From contig NC_092580.1 in the NCBI RefSeq assembly GCF_037975245.1, forward strand, positions 26,394,501-26,458,500: a stretch of DNA of 64,000 nucleotides. The letters are read 5' to 3'. This DNA comes from Apostichopus japonicus (taxonomy: Eukaryota > Echinodermata > Holothuroidea > Aspidochirotida > Stichopodidae). Position 1 is the first letter of the stretch. Each line of letters begins with the position of its first letter. Below the pieces are notes generated by a model. That model saw only the letters and a list, made by a program, of their open reading frames with translations, was not told the DNA's origin and ran no database searches. The position numbers and the translations under genes were made by a program. Of this stretch, positions 34,146 to 48,126 are shown one piece after another.

Positions 34146-36000
34146 ATGATATTTGCTTTCAATAATTTCGTTTTGATGAAAGCAATTATATCTTCTGTTT
34201 ACACAGAAAATGTATGACTGTCACAATGTGACAGGGACAAGGTGGACATGATTAAATTATGGAATGATCCACATGTTTTTTTTTTTTACAAAAAAGTATT
34301 TGGAGGAAAATGGTCAAATCACTATTCACATCTATCCAGTGAGCTAATAATGTTTTTAAGTCTTTCAAAAACAGTGAAGGATAGTTGAGGAATCACATAT
34401 GGTTACACTAAATTGTTGGGATATTCTGAATCTCAAAATGAAATTGTTTTGCTAGTATTAAAGAATTAAAAGGGAGTAAAGGAAGGGTTTTTTTTCAGAA
34501 TATTTTTCATCTCAATAGATTGTAGATCAAGTTAAATTTGAAAATGCATTTAATATTTTGTATTTTAAACTTAGTAAGAAAAGTAACACGTAAGACAAAC
34601 ACCACATGGTAACTCCAGAAAAGTTGAAGTTATTCAGTTTGCTTTTAGCTCAAGTACCTTGGTAAAACTGTACTACATAAAAATTTGTCAGTATTACTAC
34701 TATTCATATCAGGAAAATAACAGTCTTTCACAAACCATTTCAGTATTTCACCTGTATAGTGACTGTCACTATTGGTTCTTTAGTGCCGATAGAGGTGCAT
34801 GTTCACTGGCAGAGAACGAAAATTACTGCTCTTCTCATACAGTGTGCACAAAGTTGGAAAGAAATTGGCATGAAATCACATGGTTGGTCTAGCAAGTATC
34901 GGCTAATTTAGAACACAAATTTGATTGACCTCCTTATGACATATGAAAGTTTATTGCTTCTTATACGACAAAAAGTCAAAGTTTTTTCAAATTTGTACCA
35001 TATCAAATCTCATGTTTTGCATAAAATGTTTGTATCTTAAAAAAAAAAAAACTTTTGACATATTTAAACATTTCCATACATCCGATGTTTAAAGCCCATT
35101 TCTGTTTGATTTTATGGTAAATCTGTGTCACTTGAGGGGTGGGATTACAAATAATAGGTTGGTTTTGTTTTCCATACTTTCCCTTTAAAAAAAGTCATCA
35201 CCTTTTTATTTTAATTGATTTTTATCAATTATCATGGCATCCTTTAATAATTGTTCAAACCTGTGAAGATTGTTGCTAGCTCTCTTTGATTCCCCCTCGT
35301 ACAACAAACAATGAGGAAAAATCTCAACTTTTATTTGGAAATTTAATAGATGCCCTGTGTATAGTATGGTGAGAATTCTGGTTAAATGAAGAATCTAATT
35401 TTATAATGCTACAGTATGTACATGTGGCAAATTCGGACAAAGATGGGGATTCAAATGGCGAGCAATGCACTTGGCGGAACGAGGGGATTAATTACCTCAA
35501 TAACACTGTTTTCACTTTTGAAAATATTTTCAAAATTAAATTTACAGGAATATTTTCTTTATTTTGTACCTATTGAACAGACCTTTCTGGTTTGTTGCCA
35601 CAACTCAAACAATTAGAGATTACTATCTTTCTTGGTTTGTAAGTTTAGATAGAAGCAGCATGCATGTCAATTTTCTGAATTAAAGGTTCTTTCTTACATA
35701 ATGTATTCAGATTAATTATAAATGATTGTATCATGGAATGGAAGTCCAAGTCATTTGTTTTAATAAGGAACGGGGGTGGGGGGGGGGGGAGGGGGTTGGT
35801 AGCTTGGAGGCAAGTATTGGTACATAACACATTGCTACCAAACTAGAAACATAAGAAAGCAGAAGTGTGTGTAAGAAATGCATACCACCAATGGTGTTCA
35901 AAGTGTCTATCCTTACCTTGTTATAATCACAATTGATTGTAACTCACTTTCAGTGGTCAAACAAACTTAAGATGAGGTGCTTAAGCCACCTCTCTGGATC
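34146..36000. other. Intergenic sequence 3' of the glycosyltransferase gene
   Basis: A/T-rich sequence with poly-T (34278) and poly-G (35777) runs. No exon or transposon ends are seen. Confidence 0.5.
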
Positions 36001-36008
36001 CACCTGTG

Positions 36009-38066
36009 CAGTGGCGTAGCTAGGATTTTTTGAGTGGGGGGGCCATGGGGGGGCTGTTCTTTCTAGTGGGGGGGCCGGAGGTTACTATCTAAGCGGAGCG
36101 CCACCATGATTGGCGCGGAGCGTACAGAGAAAATTTGAGATTTTCAGCACCCCCCAGATCGCAGGAGATGGCACCTGTAAGGCAAAATAGCAACCAAAAA
36201 AGATGTGCAACTTTGGTGACAGAAATGCAAAAAAAGTTTTTTCTCTTTCATGCTGACTGGCCTTGCCAACTCAACCAGACTTTTAACTTGAGGGAAGTTG
36301 GCATCATTTGCAGGAATTTCAGAATTCCCAATATTTTATATCTCTACCAGTAGTGGAAAATCCTGTTTCGACAGTTTCGTGGCCATAAAAAAGATGTTTT
36401 GTGGAATATTCAATGACATATATTCATTTGACTCGAGGCAATATATGAATACCTGCATGGGCGGCGATCTGTTTCAAATATTAAGGGGGGGGGGACATCT
36501 GCTTGGATGCAGGCGAATTACTATCAAAGCGGAGCGCCACCATTGGTTGGCGCGCAGCGTACAAGAAAATTTCTGGTTTTGATAGCCCCCCAGATGACCG
36601 GAAATGGCACTTCTCGGGCTTGAAAATGACCAACCAGATGTACACTTTTGCCTGAGAACCAAGTTTTTCCTAATAGCTTTTTTTTTTCATTCATAACCTT
36701 TTGTTAAGATTGTCACCAGTCACACATCATGTTCGACCTCATTGCATTTGTAGGTAATTCTACGTAACGCCCCACAATACCCGTCAGCCCCACTTTTCAA
36801 GGTTTTAAGCCCATTATTTGTTCAGAATTTGAATAATAAATTCACTTCAAAACATACCCATAATGTTGCACTAAATTTCATCTATGGACAACCAATACAG
36901 AAACCCCCCCCCCCCTCAACCACTAACAGACCGGTCAAAATTGTACGAGTGTAGAGGGAAGTATACTATGATGAAGAATGTTGGTCAAGGAATTTTCGAA
37001 ATTTCAGACACAGTTAAATTATTGGTGTACAAATATTAAAACCTCTTATAACGGCTACTATAAAACTTCGATATCATAGAAAAAATACCAAAAAATATGC
37101 TCGAGGGGGGGCGGTCTCCACCCCTTCACCACCCCCCTCCCTTGGCTACGCACCTGCGGTTAGAAATCTTGTAGGAAACAGGTCAAATGGAAACCCAGTG
37201 AACCCATATCGATGTGGATCCTATGTTTGATTGTACGTACTTACACTCATACACAAGATGCAAACCAAATTTCATTACGGATGCGGTCCGTCTAGCTATT
37301 CATTTCGAGAAAAAAAAGTAAAAACTACTTTCGGTCATATATAGTAACAAATTGTGACACGGTTAGACAGGCGCTTTGCGAGAAATTTGCCAAGGGAGGG
37401 GCAAAGCTTGTACCCAGACTTTCTAAGCGTAGCGCCACCATGAGTTGGCGCGAAGCGCAAAAGAAAATTTTGGCCGAAAATGCCTCCCAGATCGCTGGAA
37501 ATGGCACTTCCCAGGCCTTGTAAGTTGCATCTAAGCATTTTCTATTTTGAAATTACTAGCGATATCATAAAAAAATACAAAACATATGCTTAAAAAAAAA
37601 CTATGTCACCAAATATTGGGGGGATATAAGATACTATATCCCCCACCTGAAATATTGGGGGGACATGTCCCCCCGTCCCCCCCCCCCCCCATGATCGCCA
37701 CCCATGAATACCTGATACCTCGGCTCAGAACAAACGGAGCCAATCTTTTGATAGATTGTTGCGCTAGGTGGAAGCACTGAACATATTTTCAGCAGATATC
37801 GCTATCACGCAGCACAACAAGGTTCGTGGTGTATGGTCGCAATCGTCGCATCGACCATTGCCATGCTATGCTGTGTGACCATTCTCATGATTACTACAGA
37901 TATTGTATTATTCTTATTCTGCCAGATGCAGACGAGAAAATTGTGTGACTCTATTTCCCAAATTATTGAACAAAAAATATTAGCGAATCGCACTGATGAG
38001 TGTTTTTTTTTTTTACCCCATTCCCAGTGGGGGGGCCAGCCGAGGCCCCCCGTAGCTACGCCACTG
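36009..38066. mobile_element. hAT-like element, CAGTGGCGTAGCTA family (2058 bp)
   Basis: The ends CAGTGGCGTAGCTA and TAGCTACGCCACTG are flanked by exact 8-bp duplications CACCTGTG (36001-36008, 38067-38074). The left part has one copy of the shared module (36083-36180). A family B element is nested at 36456-37706. No transposase is visible. Confidence 0.9.
36456..37706. mobile_element. TIR element nested in hAT-like host, family B copy 2 (1251 bp)
   Basis: The ends CATGGGCGGCGATC and GATCGCCACCCATG have exact 8-bp duplications AATACCTG (36448-36455, 37707-37714). It carries two shared modules (36524-36640 and 37421-37523). It also holds a block (36740-37080) that recurs inverted at 62050-62345. 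The ends match the element at 10876-11684, but the interior is largely different. Confidence 0.88.
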
Positions 38067-38074
38067 CACCTGTG

Positions 38075-40035
38075 CTGTATTCCTTCAAAAGTTCACTGTA
38101 TCAGATTTGATTTCTGCAACTTGACCTTAACCAATACCTACCATAGTAAAACAGCTTGAGAATTATTTAAAAATATTATATCTTCTAGAAATTTACAAAT
38201 ACCTACAACATTTACAAGGTACCTTATATATTTTGATGATACTATATTTGCCCCTTATAGACGTAATATTATTAAATGGCAATGCCCTTTTATTTTCGAA
38301 TCAGCTGATTTTGTACAACATTCCATTATGGAAAGTCTTTCCAAAGATTAATTTCTGAGACAGTACTTACCACAGAATTACTATATTTTTCATTGTAAGT
38401 AAAGTCTTATGCTTCTACATTCAATGTTTAATTTATAATCTTCATTTGTTATCATTTATATATATATATATATGTATATTCTTTCAGTGTAAAGGGCAGC
38501 TGTATCTTAAGCATGTGAAAGTTTATCTAATTTACATTGGTTTGAATTTGCATGCAGGGAATTCTTTGGCATTAAAAATGAATTATCTTGCGACTAGTTT
38601 ATCTGCAGTGTGTAAAAAACCACATTCTGATAGTGACATTATTTAGCCATAGATATAAATTGTCATTGGTCAAATCGGTTTTTTAATTATGAATGTATCT
38701 GGCAACAGGAGAGGGACATGATCTCCCAGCAGATGTGTTGTTTGGTATGTGTCTGTCTTCACGGTACTTGCAATAATTTCAAAGATTTGTCTAACAGAAA
38801 AAATTTCATATATCATTAAATTATAACTCTCTATTGATGTACGTATTTTGTATAAGGACAAAATAATGTCCTACCAGCAAATATACTTAACTGGGCAGAT
38901 GATTGGATGACACAAGCCCAATTACATTTTACATTTGCATAATAAATATTGAAAGTCCAACCATATCTTTTTTTTTTTTTGGGGGGGGGGGAGACTATTA
39001 GAACATGTGACCAATGACGAGACAAAAACATCCAGCACATTTTTAATTAGTCCTCTCTTTTCTCATCATTTTATTAGGCAATCATATATACAATATATAT
39101 TACAATACATTTCAGGTCAATCATGTCATATCTTTGCCATAAAAGCAAAGCAAATATTAAATGAAAAAGGCCTTATAATATACACAAATTGTTTGACATT
39201 GTCAAGTATTTACATGCTTCCTACTTATGAAATTCGTTTATTACCACAATATTTACAATAAAATTAGGAATGTTCACAACAGATGCTGTTCTTTGCACCA
39301 GATTCTATCAAAGTTGACAAGATTAAATTTAAAAATTTACACCATAAGGGGAGCAGTGGGAAGGGGGGAGGTAATCTGGGAGGTGCTTTTCCATATGTAT
39401 TTCCTTTGCAAGAGAATCCATAAGGTTTCATTGCACAAATGGCACACGTGTCGATCCTGTGTAGAAAACAAAGGAAAAGTATTCGATAATGAAACAAATT
39501 TTGACTTTGTGTCAGCAACAAACACCACAGGGTGAATTATCCTCAAAATCTTGTTTCAATTATTGCTGCCTTCATTTAGAAAATGGCACTTTCTTGGTAA
39601 GCCTCTTCATGAGTAGGGAACACTTGTGGAAGATGCTACTCACTGGCAAAAGTCCTTATAGTCCTTGCCTTATTAGTTTTATACATGGGACCACCTAAAT
39701 TGACTGTTACGGTGGAAAATGTGTCCTAAAGACGAACCAGGACATCAGAAAATGAGCTTCAGATAACTTGACCATTACAAAGGTACTACCCTTCTGAAAG
39801 TTGATGACAGATATTGATGACAGGCATTAGTGGAAGTGGAAAACCCAGTTTCAGCCACTTATAGAGGAGCAAAGATCTAAGCCTGTGATACTTATTGACA
39901 TAGAAAAGCCGTTCATCAAAGAAATGGAGCTCATAGTTTAAACAATGACCAGAGGATTATTTTGGAGGAAGGTGTTAGGTCTGTCAATATCATTTCTCCT
40001 AATTTTAATTTTGGCACTTAAGCCTTAATGTTGCC
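38075..40035. other. Sequence downstream of the coiled-coil gene
   Basis: The 3' UTR of the minus-strand gene probably reaches into the right part. Several minus-strand AATAAA motifs exist (for example near 39069 and 39238) and I cannot choose between them. No other gene is seen. Confidence 0.45.
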
Positions 40036-40039
40036 TGTC

Positions 40040-40520
40040 TCAGGCTTTTTAGCTATTATGTGTGATGAACATTTTTCTCCCTGAAATATAGAACTAGGAG
40101 TTACAGGAGGTTTCATAAATGGTGACTAATATGGCTAACTTTTCATTTTGAGCACTGACCACCTGAAATGACCTTAACCTCAGCAGAAACCAAAGGATTT
40201 TGTATTCAGTAAGTTGGATCCATGGAAATCGAAGCTTTCCATTTTGAGTTTGAGAGCTTACAAGGTTTCAGACTTTGACCACACATGACCTAACACTGCA
40301 GAAAACATCATCATGTTTCTTCTACTTAGTATGTTGCTTGTATATGCTACATATGAAGTTCATCCACCATACAGTTTTTGAGTTATCGTTTACAAGGTTT
40401 TCATGACCTTTGACCTCCACAGAAAACAATGAGATTCTTTCACTCAATATGGTGCATCCGAAAACCCAAATATGAATTTCATCCACTTTTATGGTGCTGA
40501 AAAGTACTTGCCCCAGCACC
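40040..40520. repeat. Degenerate tandem repeat with TGACCT motifs
   Basis: Units of roughly 130 bp contain TGACC(T/A)..CACAGAAA(A/C)CA and 'TTCATCCAC' blocks, each diverged. It lies just 3' of the coiled-coil stop codon, so it is likely in the 3' UTR. A related pattern (GAGGTCA..) occurs at 57120-57470. Confidence 0.6.
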
Positions 40521-40564
40521 TATCCACCCTCCCCCCCCCCACCCCTTAAAACAGAACTTTAGCT

Positions 40565-43500
40565 TCATCCTTGCTTTCCATTGTGCAAGGTACCCACCTC
40601 AACATTCATTGTACAAAAATGTTCATTTTGTTGCTTCCATGTTATATTCAGGTCACCATAAGGGTCACAAATGTAAAGGCCCTCTCCTTCCAGTTCTACA
40701 TATGGAGTGTCACCAGCTTCTTCCTGATATTGATTAAGCTGAAAGAGAACAAAAGGTACTGATAATTACCAGGGCAACAACCAGCTGTGTATGTAAAGAG
40801 GGAGAAAATCTTGTTGACCTCAAGTGACATTCATCTCCAACAGCAACATTAGGGATCTTCTTCATACTGTACAGATGAATCTGTTTATGGTATTAGGGTA
40901 CTGTCTCCAACAAAGCCTTTGGTTTCTTTTAATTCCCAAGAGGAATTTGCATATCTAACTTATGAGGCAACCCACTGCTGGACTCATTGAAATAATGCTG
41001 TTTGCAAGGTTGTAACATATTTGACCATGATCACTGTGTGGTGACATTTGCCGAGTCAATCCTGAAATACAGGATGACAAGATATGACGTCTATACTGCA
41101 CCTAACCTTGATGACATCACTGTGATCTAATAAAACACTGTAGAATAACAAAGCTTACCATACAAATTGCCACAACAAATAACTGCCAAAAACTAAATAA
41201 ATATATTTAAAAAAACATGTAAATGCTTTCTCTCTTCACGGTCGCATATCCTATCATTTTGTAAATTTCGACTACCACGTGATGTGTTTATCACAAGGAT
41301 CTTCCCAGCCTGAAACCTGTGGTGCAGATAACGCTATACAAGATCATCCAGACTTATATATACGTATATATATATATATAAATATATATCATTCTCATTC
41401 TTAGAGTATTTTTTTACTCTGCAGTACTAGATGAGGTAAATGACATTTTTGGAGAGGCAATTTATTTTATGCCAAATTTGGAACGTGTGTGTGCTTTGGT
41501 TGCTCTGAAAGGCCCCAGTCGAATCGACAAGTAAGCACGTTTTGCAATTTTGTGTAAAGGGTGATAATCCTGTACTTTCTGGTCAGCCACTTTTCAAGAT
41601 GAACACTGTCTCCAAGCTGAATTTAGAACAGAGTACACTGTAAAAGCATTTGTCATACTGAGCATGACGTTGTGATGGTCAGTGATGAACAGATTAATAT
41701 TGTGCTTCTTCTCCACAGTAGAGCTTCACATAATTAACAGTGTTTTTCATGTTCATTTAGTTGGATCACTATTCGTGTGCATGGTCACTTAACGGAAACT
41801 GGTCACTTGCAGTGAGTGACTGTTGCTCTATTGTTTTCAGGTTTTAAATCACACTACTGTATGTGCTAGAAGGTACTAACCTGGTGTTCAGCTTCCTTCA
41901 GGGCTTTCTCCAATTTAATGCACTTCTTCTTCCAATGTTGAGTTTGTTGTCTGTAAAATTTAAAAAAAAAATGTTTTCTTCTTAGTTATCTGGAATTTAT
42001 GCAGATAACACCGAAATGGATATTTACAAAGAACAGAGTAAGGGAAGGCACCCAGGGATTGAACTACTCAACTGTAACAACGTTAGTTTAACCTCCGTAT
42101 CTGGTTACAATTGCAATTCCAGGACCCAGATACGCTCTGACCATCCAAAATTGCAGGGATCTAGAACAGAAAGTGGTTAGAAGGGGAACACACACACACG
42201 CAATGTAAAACAAAACAGGAAAAATATTTCACCAGGAGAATTATGGTTATATATGCATGAAGGGATCTGGAAAAGTGGAGAATATAAAATCTACCTCCAT
42301 TTACCCTCTTCTTCCAATAATGTCAAAATCATGGTATTTTCCTCAGTGAATTGTCAGATAACTGTGTAGGCCAGTGAGATGAAGGTGCATCATCCGGCTG
42401 TATAAACAGCGAAAAGGTCAGCCAAACATTCAGACACAACAAGAGTTACCATTTCATTACCGATATTAAATTTTGGAATATGTCTAGCCTTGCATTATTA
42501 CCAAATTGATCTAGGCTTTATATATAAGACTCCATCATACACCCCCCCCCCCCCAACCTCCGCCCAAAAACAAAATATTGGGAGTTCCAACACCCACAAT
42601 CCTACAAGTTGTGACTCCATCTTTATTCAAACAATGACAGTACACAAAATACTGAACACTGCGGTTGGCAGCAAACATAGCTCTACATAATTGTGCAGTT
42701 TTACAATCATGGTTGGATGAAGAGATAGTTTATACTCACTTTTCAGTCTCTTGGTCCTGCTTAAGCTGATTGTATTGTTGCAGCAATTGCTTAGTGTAAG
42801 CATCTTGTTCATTTAATTCTTCTTGATGAAAGTCCAACAGGCGCTGGCATCTAGAAATTCAGTATTGATGGAAGACGAAGGTGAAATTAAACAAGCTCAT
42901 CAAATGGAATAGTCGTTTCAAGAGAAAAGTACGGGATCCAAAAAGTATATTGTCTGACAGGACTGTTTACACAATTCGTAATTGACATTATTGGTTGTCA
43001 ACTCAAACATATATCGGTCCAATTTCCATAAACAGGTTCAGATTGAGTACTTAAAATGTTCAAATGTTCTTTCTTACACATTTATGTTACTACACTTTGT
43101 CAGTGACATAGATACTTACTCCTCTTGCAACTCCAATATTTTTCTTTGACCCTGGAATGCCAAGTCTGGTTTACTTGAGGCCATGCGTTCCCCACCCAGC
43201 AGTGGTGGTGGTACCTCCTCCTTGTTGTTTGCCTTCAACTTTGTATTATTGAGGAGAGAATTAAAAATAACAAGATCGAAATTACTTTTTAAATTGACAA
43301 AGTAGGGCTGCACTCAACACTTAACTGTACATGCAGTCAGTTGCTAGTGTGGAAAGAAAACAACCTTGGACATCAGTAAGTATTGTAGCTTAATTTAACT
43401 TTTGCAAAGAAACCATATAGCATTCAATGTAGGCACAAACCAAGTGACTGTGAAGGGAGGCGGAGGGGAGTCGAAGGAAGGGTCAGCCTGCTGGTTAAGA

Positions 43501-46111
43501 CCAGAGTCGGCAGTATAAGATTTCACCAATTTATGCAATACAGAAAACAGCCTCAGACAGTACCAAAATTAACTCTTTGCCATGGTAAAACACCGTCTCT
43601 CAAACTAACAGAGACCTTGCTTCTAGAAATTTTCACAGGCCAGTATAACCCATACCAAGCCAAGAGCGTGCATTTGCATAAATGTAGGGCTAACAAGTGC
43701 ATGAATATTCCTAATCTTTAACATCCAAACCCTGTATTACTGCATAGAAGTTACTCTAGCACCAATATAGTTAATTATAACATTTCTACATAAGAAAAGT
43801 AGGAATCAATTGTACAACAGATCCAAAGGATGAAATTTAAGCAGCACTACTTTATTTGAATGACGTACCTACATCATCAAGATAGGGCTGGGCGGTGATG
43901 TTGTAGACAAAAGGGCTCTCCTGACAATATACTGCCCATGTGAACCAAGCTTTGAATAATTCATGAGTCATCAACTCACTACAACTGATAGTCTTGTACA
44001 TGGAATAATTTATTCAGTATCACATCATCCCACAACATGCTTTGCAAACTGAGCAAATTACTACACAAATACAAATACATATAGTAGTTTTCTGGATACT
44101 GATGCACACCAAACCACACCCCCTCCCCCCCCCCCCTTCCCACCCATGTACAGAAACTCATTTATGTTTCTGTGTAACAAGTTCAAAGACCCATACTCAA
44201 AGTCATTTCTGATCCAAACCCGGACTTCCCGCTTTATGTGTGGACACCGGTAAGAAAGGTCGCAATTCCACTGTAGGCTTTTGTGACCTGTCGCCTTACT
44301 CTAGAGGCCAGCCATGATGCTACCCATACTCGAAATCATTTCTGATTCCTAAAGCCGGATCACTAAAGAGATACTTTGAACAGATTCTGTCACATGAAAT
44401 GGAAATAACAAGCAAGGCAAATGAATACATAAATAATTGAAATTGTAGTGAGTTGGAAAAATCCAGAACAGTTAAAAAACTTCCACCCTACTACACTGGG
44501 ATTCAAAACAGGGCCTCCCGCTTTATATGCGGACACCCTAACCAATTAGGCTATGGGCGCTGATTGAATATCCAGCTGAGAGTTTCCAAACCGGTAAGTA
44601 AGGTCGCAATTCTACTGTAGGCATTTGTCACCTGTATCGAACAATGCTTTTCATAAAGAGAAATAACAAGACAACTTCGTAAGAGCAGAGCCCACAAAAA
44701 AACTCACAATTTCTTTCTTCAGACTGTCATTCTCCTCTTTAAGAACTTTCATCCTCTCAGCAGTCTGTTGATGCTTCTGTATCACCTGTCTATGATATTC
44801 AGCTGCATTTGCCTCAATTTGTTTCATATCCTTACACTTGCTCTGAGTTACAAGGATCAGCTTATTCAGTTCATCTTCAACCAAAGAAAAGCAAGACTTA
44901 AATTATGTAAAAGTAAACACCACAAGACAACTCTAACAGCTATATTTTCTTTAATTTAACCCTAACATGAGCAGGTTCTTTCCAATGGATCCTGTGAAAA
45001 CTACACTCAAGTGTAATCAACCATCTCATTTTAAAACACTGACACAAGCATTTAATTTACATCAAAGAGCAATGTAAGGTTAACACCTGGCTTGGGCATA
45101 GAGGAGCTGGGCAGGCCCAATCAGTACCACTATCATGTGTACAAACAATTCACAAGTTGTAGGAGATGAGTACTCTGTCCCTCCTTAAGTTGCAGGTGCC
45201 CCTCCTTAAGTTGCAGGTACCCCTCCTTAAGTTGCAGATACCCCTCCTTAAGTTGCCGGTGCCCCTCCTTCAGTTAATGGTGCCCTTTCAACTGAAACTC
45301 TATATTTATCCATCACCTTACTGTGTACTTCAAGTACATTTCTTCCCATACATATCACTGCAATGGGCAATTGCCAATTACCTGAGGTTTGTAGGCAGCT
45401 ATACACCAGGATTACAAGTTGACCCTGAAGGAGCTAATTTGAACTAGAGTAAAGAAGTGCATGTTTCTGTAAAGAATCTACAGTTATAACCTGTACACAC
45501 CACTAAGTACAGACAACTACTGTACCAAATCCCACTTTCAGACTAAACTTACTCTTGTGGTATCACAATATATGTCTACATATTATTGAAGCTTTGACCT
45601 CATACATTGTCATCCAGTAGTAAATCTATCTTCATTTGTACAGTACTATTTCGTGTTCAGATCCACAAGCTTATAAAAGAGGGGAAGTGGTCCTGGGGTT
45701 GCGGAAGCGGACTCCCAGGTAGGGGTGTTGGGGTCCTCCCATGAGGGCCCTCCCTCAAACTGGTCCTCTCCTCGGGAACCACACCTGAAATTTAAACAAC
45801 AATTTAAATCACAATTAATTGTTTCTTAAGTGACCAAATGTGGGGGAAGTGGAAATTTTCTTTTCCCCAGTTTCTTACCTCTCAAGCAATTGTTTTCATT
45901 GTAGTAAGTTATAACAATTTGGACTACATCGTTGCACAGGCTTAACAGACTTGGTCCTTCACCTTCAAGTAGCACTGAGGATGGGAGCTGTGCCTCATCT
46001 ATAACTTCATCTGGCCTGCCAGCATCACATGATGGTGGAGGCAGAAACCCACTATTTCGGCCTTTTGAAGACATACTGTAGTACTTCACAATTTCATTCA
46101 CAGCACCTCAT
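40565..46111 (-). CDS. Coiled-coil protein, unidentified
   Basis: Exons on the minus strand are A 46074-45879 (ATG at 46074; in-frame TGA upstream at 46110; exon begins at the acceptor at 46111), B from about 45770 down to about 45680 (ends uncertain), C 44874-44708, D 43238-43120, E 42850-42740, F 41950-41881 and G 40738-40565 with the stop. Phases from C to G all agree, and A to B agrees if the acceptor is CCGAG at 45771. The B-C junction is unresolved. The N-terminus is low complexity, acidic and proline-rich (SSKGRNSGFLPPPS). C to F are a long heptad-like coil rich in K, E and Q, with a loop EVPPPLLGGERMASSKPD. The C-terminus is globular: TPYVELEGEGLYICDPYGDL. I do not recognise the family. 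A cytoskeletal, centrosomal or adaptor role would be guesswork. Confidence 0.65.
44160..44300 (-). repeat. Partial tRNA-derived SINE
   Basis: It shares the block GGTAAGAAAGGTCGCAATTC and the CCCGCTTTAT segment with 44485-44640, but the head is degraded. Confidence 0.5.
44485..44640 (-). repeat. tRNA-derived SINE in coiled-coil gene intron
   Basis: On the minus strand it has an A box TAGCCTAATTGGTTAGGG and a B box GTTTTGAATCCC, spaced as in a tRNA, followed by a short unrelated tail. It sits about 70 bp from exon C. Confidence 0.65.
45178..45285. repeat. 20-bp minisatellite, about 5 copies
   Basis: The unit CCCTCCTTAAGTTGCAGGTA lies in the large intron of the coiled-coil gene between exons B and C. 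Confidence 0.9.
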
Positions 46112-47444
46112 CTGCGAGTTAAGGAAAAAAGATATTGTTATTTTGTTAACAAGTTGACTTAAGAAGTAATGTGCAATAATTAGTTATTTGTCCCTTTTTA
46201 TAACATTATAAGTCTAGATTTGCCAATATTTGCCACTTAGCTTAGACATTAGAGTGCATGTGAAGTGAGAGTTGAATACAGAGGAAATACTATGGTTGCT
46301 ACAAAAGGACAAAGAATCAAGGATCATTTTAAGTGGTAATGAGGGCAAATATAGTGATGGGGAAGACTTAATTTATAATGTGGAAGGGTATTAAAGTTTC
46401 TCAACGTTTATCAGCCACTGATATGTACAGTAGGCCTATTCAATGGTGGAGGTTGTAGTATATCCCAAGAGCTACGAAAGTAAGGAAACCAACAGAGGCT
46501 CTTTCGATAAACCTGATGATCGTTGGTTCATACATTTAGTTTAGCCGCAGCTTATATCTTGAAGTATTCTCTTTTCAAAGAGTCTGCAGAGAACTCATTG
46601 TTGCACTATGTCTGCATGGGGGATTAACACTTATGATGGTCCCATCTAAATGGCCAAGAGTGTTTACATCTGATAACATTCTCAAACACTAATGGAGGTG
46701 AATTAAAGACACGCCATTCATTACCATTGCAGTGCAGACTAGGCTATAGTGAAGTTGTATCAAAACTATTAAAAGAACACAAACAAAATCCATTTCCCAA
46801 TGGCACTTGACAGGTGCTCCCAATGTTACATTACATACAGTATATGCCCTACAGTGCTTATAATTTAAGAAAACACACCCAACATTGCCAAGATGTACTA
46901 TAGATTTCAGTTACTGTGCAAGCAACTTGTCTTTTCTTTGATAAATTCTGTGGGTCTGTGCCCGTTTCCCATTTCACAAACAGAATACAAACTAAATCCA
47001 CAGAATTAGCCTCTTCAAATAGGAGCACTTTATAGCAGCAAATTCAAACAGTTCAAGAGAACCGACTTACCAGAGGTATTTTGAAGTGGGAGCCTCCAAA
47101 TTGTGCAGGGGGCAGACACTGTAGTGTAAACATTATATGTATGATGTAGGCCTACGACATATTCAGGTGTATTATAATTATTATATTATTGATAATTATT
47201 AATGCTATGTATCATACTTATTACAGTACATTAGAATTAATATGTGAGATGTATGACAATATTTGTGACAGTGGGAAGGATAAATGCCATATTTACATAG
47301 TATTTATTAATATTAGTATTAGCAGAAATTTTATCAATATTTTGTGGCATACATGTGGGTGTGGCTCTGGCAGTATTTGCCTACTATACTGTGTCAGGCT
47401 ATAGGCTAGGTCAAATATTGTGATTAGCTCAGTACGCTTCACAC
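46112..47444. other. Upstream of the coiled-coil gene
   Basis: A minus-strand donor (CTG|GTAAGT at about 47067) could end a non-coding first exon. The rest shows no feature. Confidence 0.4.
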
Positions 47445-48126
47445 GTAGCATGGTGACTTCGAAGTTAAGACTTAAAACACCCCAAAACTAAATCTTCTGG
47501 TATAAATCAGGCATAGCTGTCGAATACCCCGCGTTATTGAAACTCACCTGAAAATATACTTCATATGGTGGGAGAATTTTGTTATAGTACGATACACGGC
47601 CAAATATGAAGTGCCATATGTGACAATATTATATATAGTCAGTATTGCGAAGTTCGCCATACTGCGAAGTTCGGGCACCCTAAGAAATACACGATTTTCA
47701 CCATGAAAACCTACAGGAAGAGCCAAATTTCACCAAAAAGTACGAAGCTACAGTTATTTTCTCTCCAAAATGACCCGTGTGCAAGAAATTACTTACATAT
47801 TTGTCAATAAAATGACGAAGATCTATGAAGTCTGTTATAATTACTGAAAGAGCAACAGCGCCACCAATTTTTACCAGCGCCACACTGTAGGTTGCGTGGC
47901 CGAAATTCGCAATACTCTAGCAAGAAGTACCAGTTCCACAATCACGAAGAATCTTCTTGGAAAACAACGTGAAAACAGTTTGCAGGAAAGAAAGTTTGGC
48001 CGTGTATCGTACTATAACAAAATTCTCCCACCATATGAAGTATATTTTCAAATGATTTATACCAGAAGATTTAGTTTTGGGGTGTTTTAAGTCTTAAGTG
48101 GGCGAACTTCGAAGTCACCATCCTAC
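47445..48126. mobile_element. Foldback element with arms of about 130-165 bp
   Basis: The left arm 47445-47612 and right arm 47996-48126 are inverted copies (for example GACTTCGAAGTT, TAAATCTTCTGGTATAAATC and GTATCGTACTATAAC). The middle (about 47700-47960) recurs inverted at 51785-51975. It directly abuts the 3.3-kb TIR element. It has no coding sequence. Confidence 0.7.
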
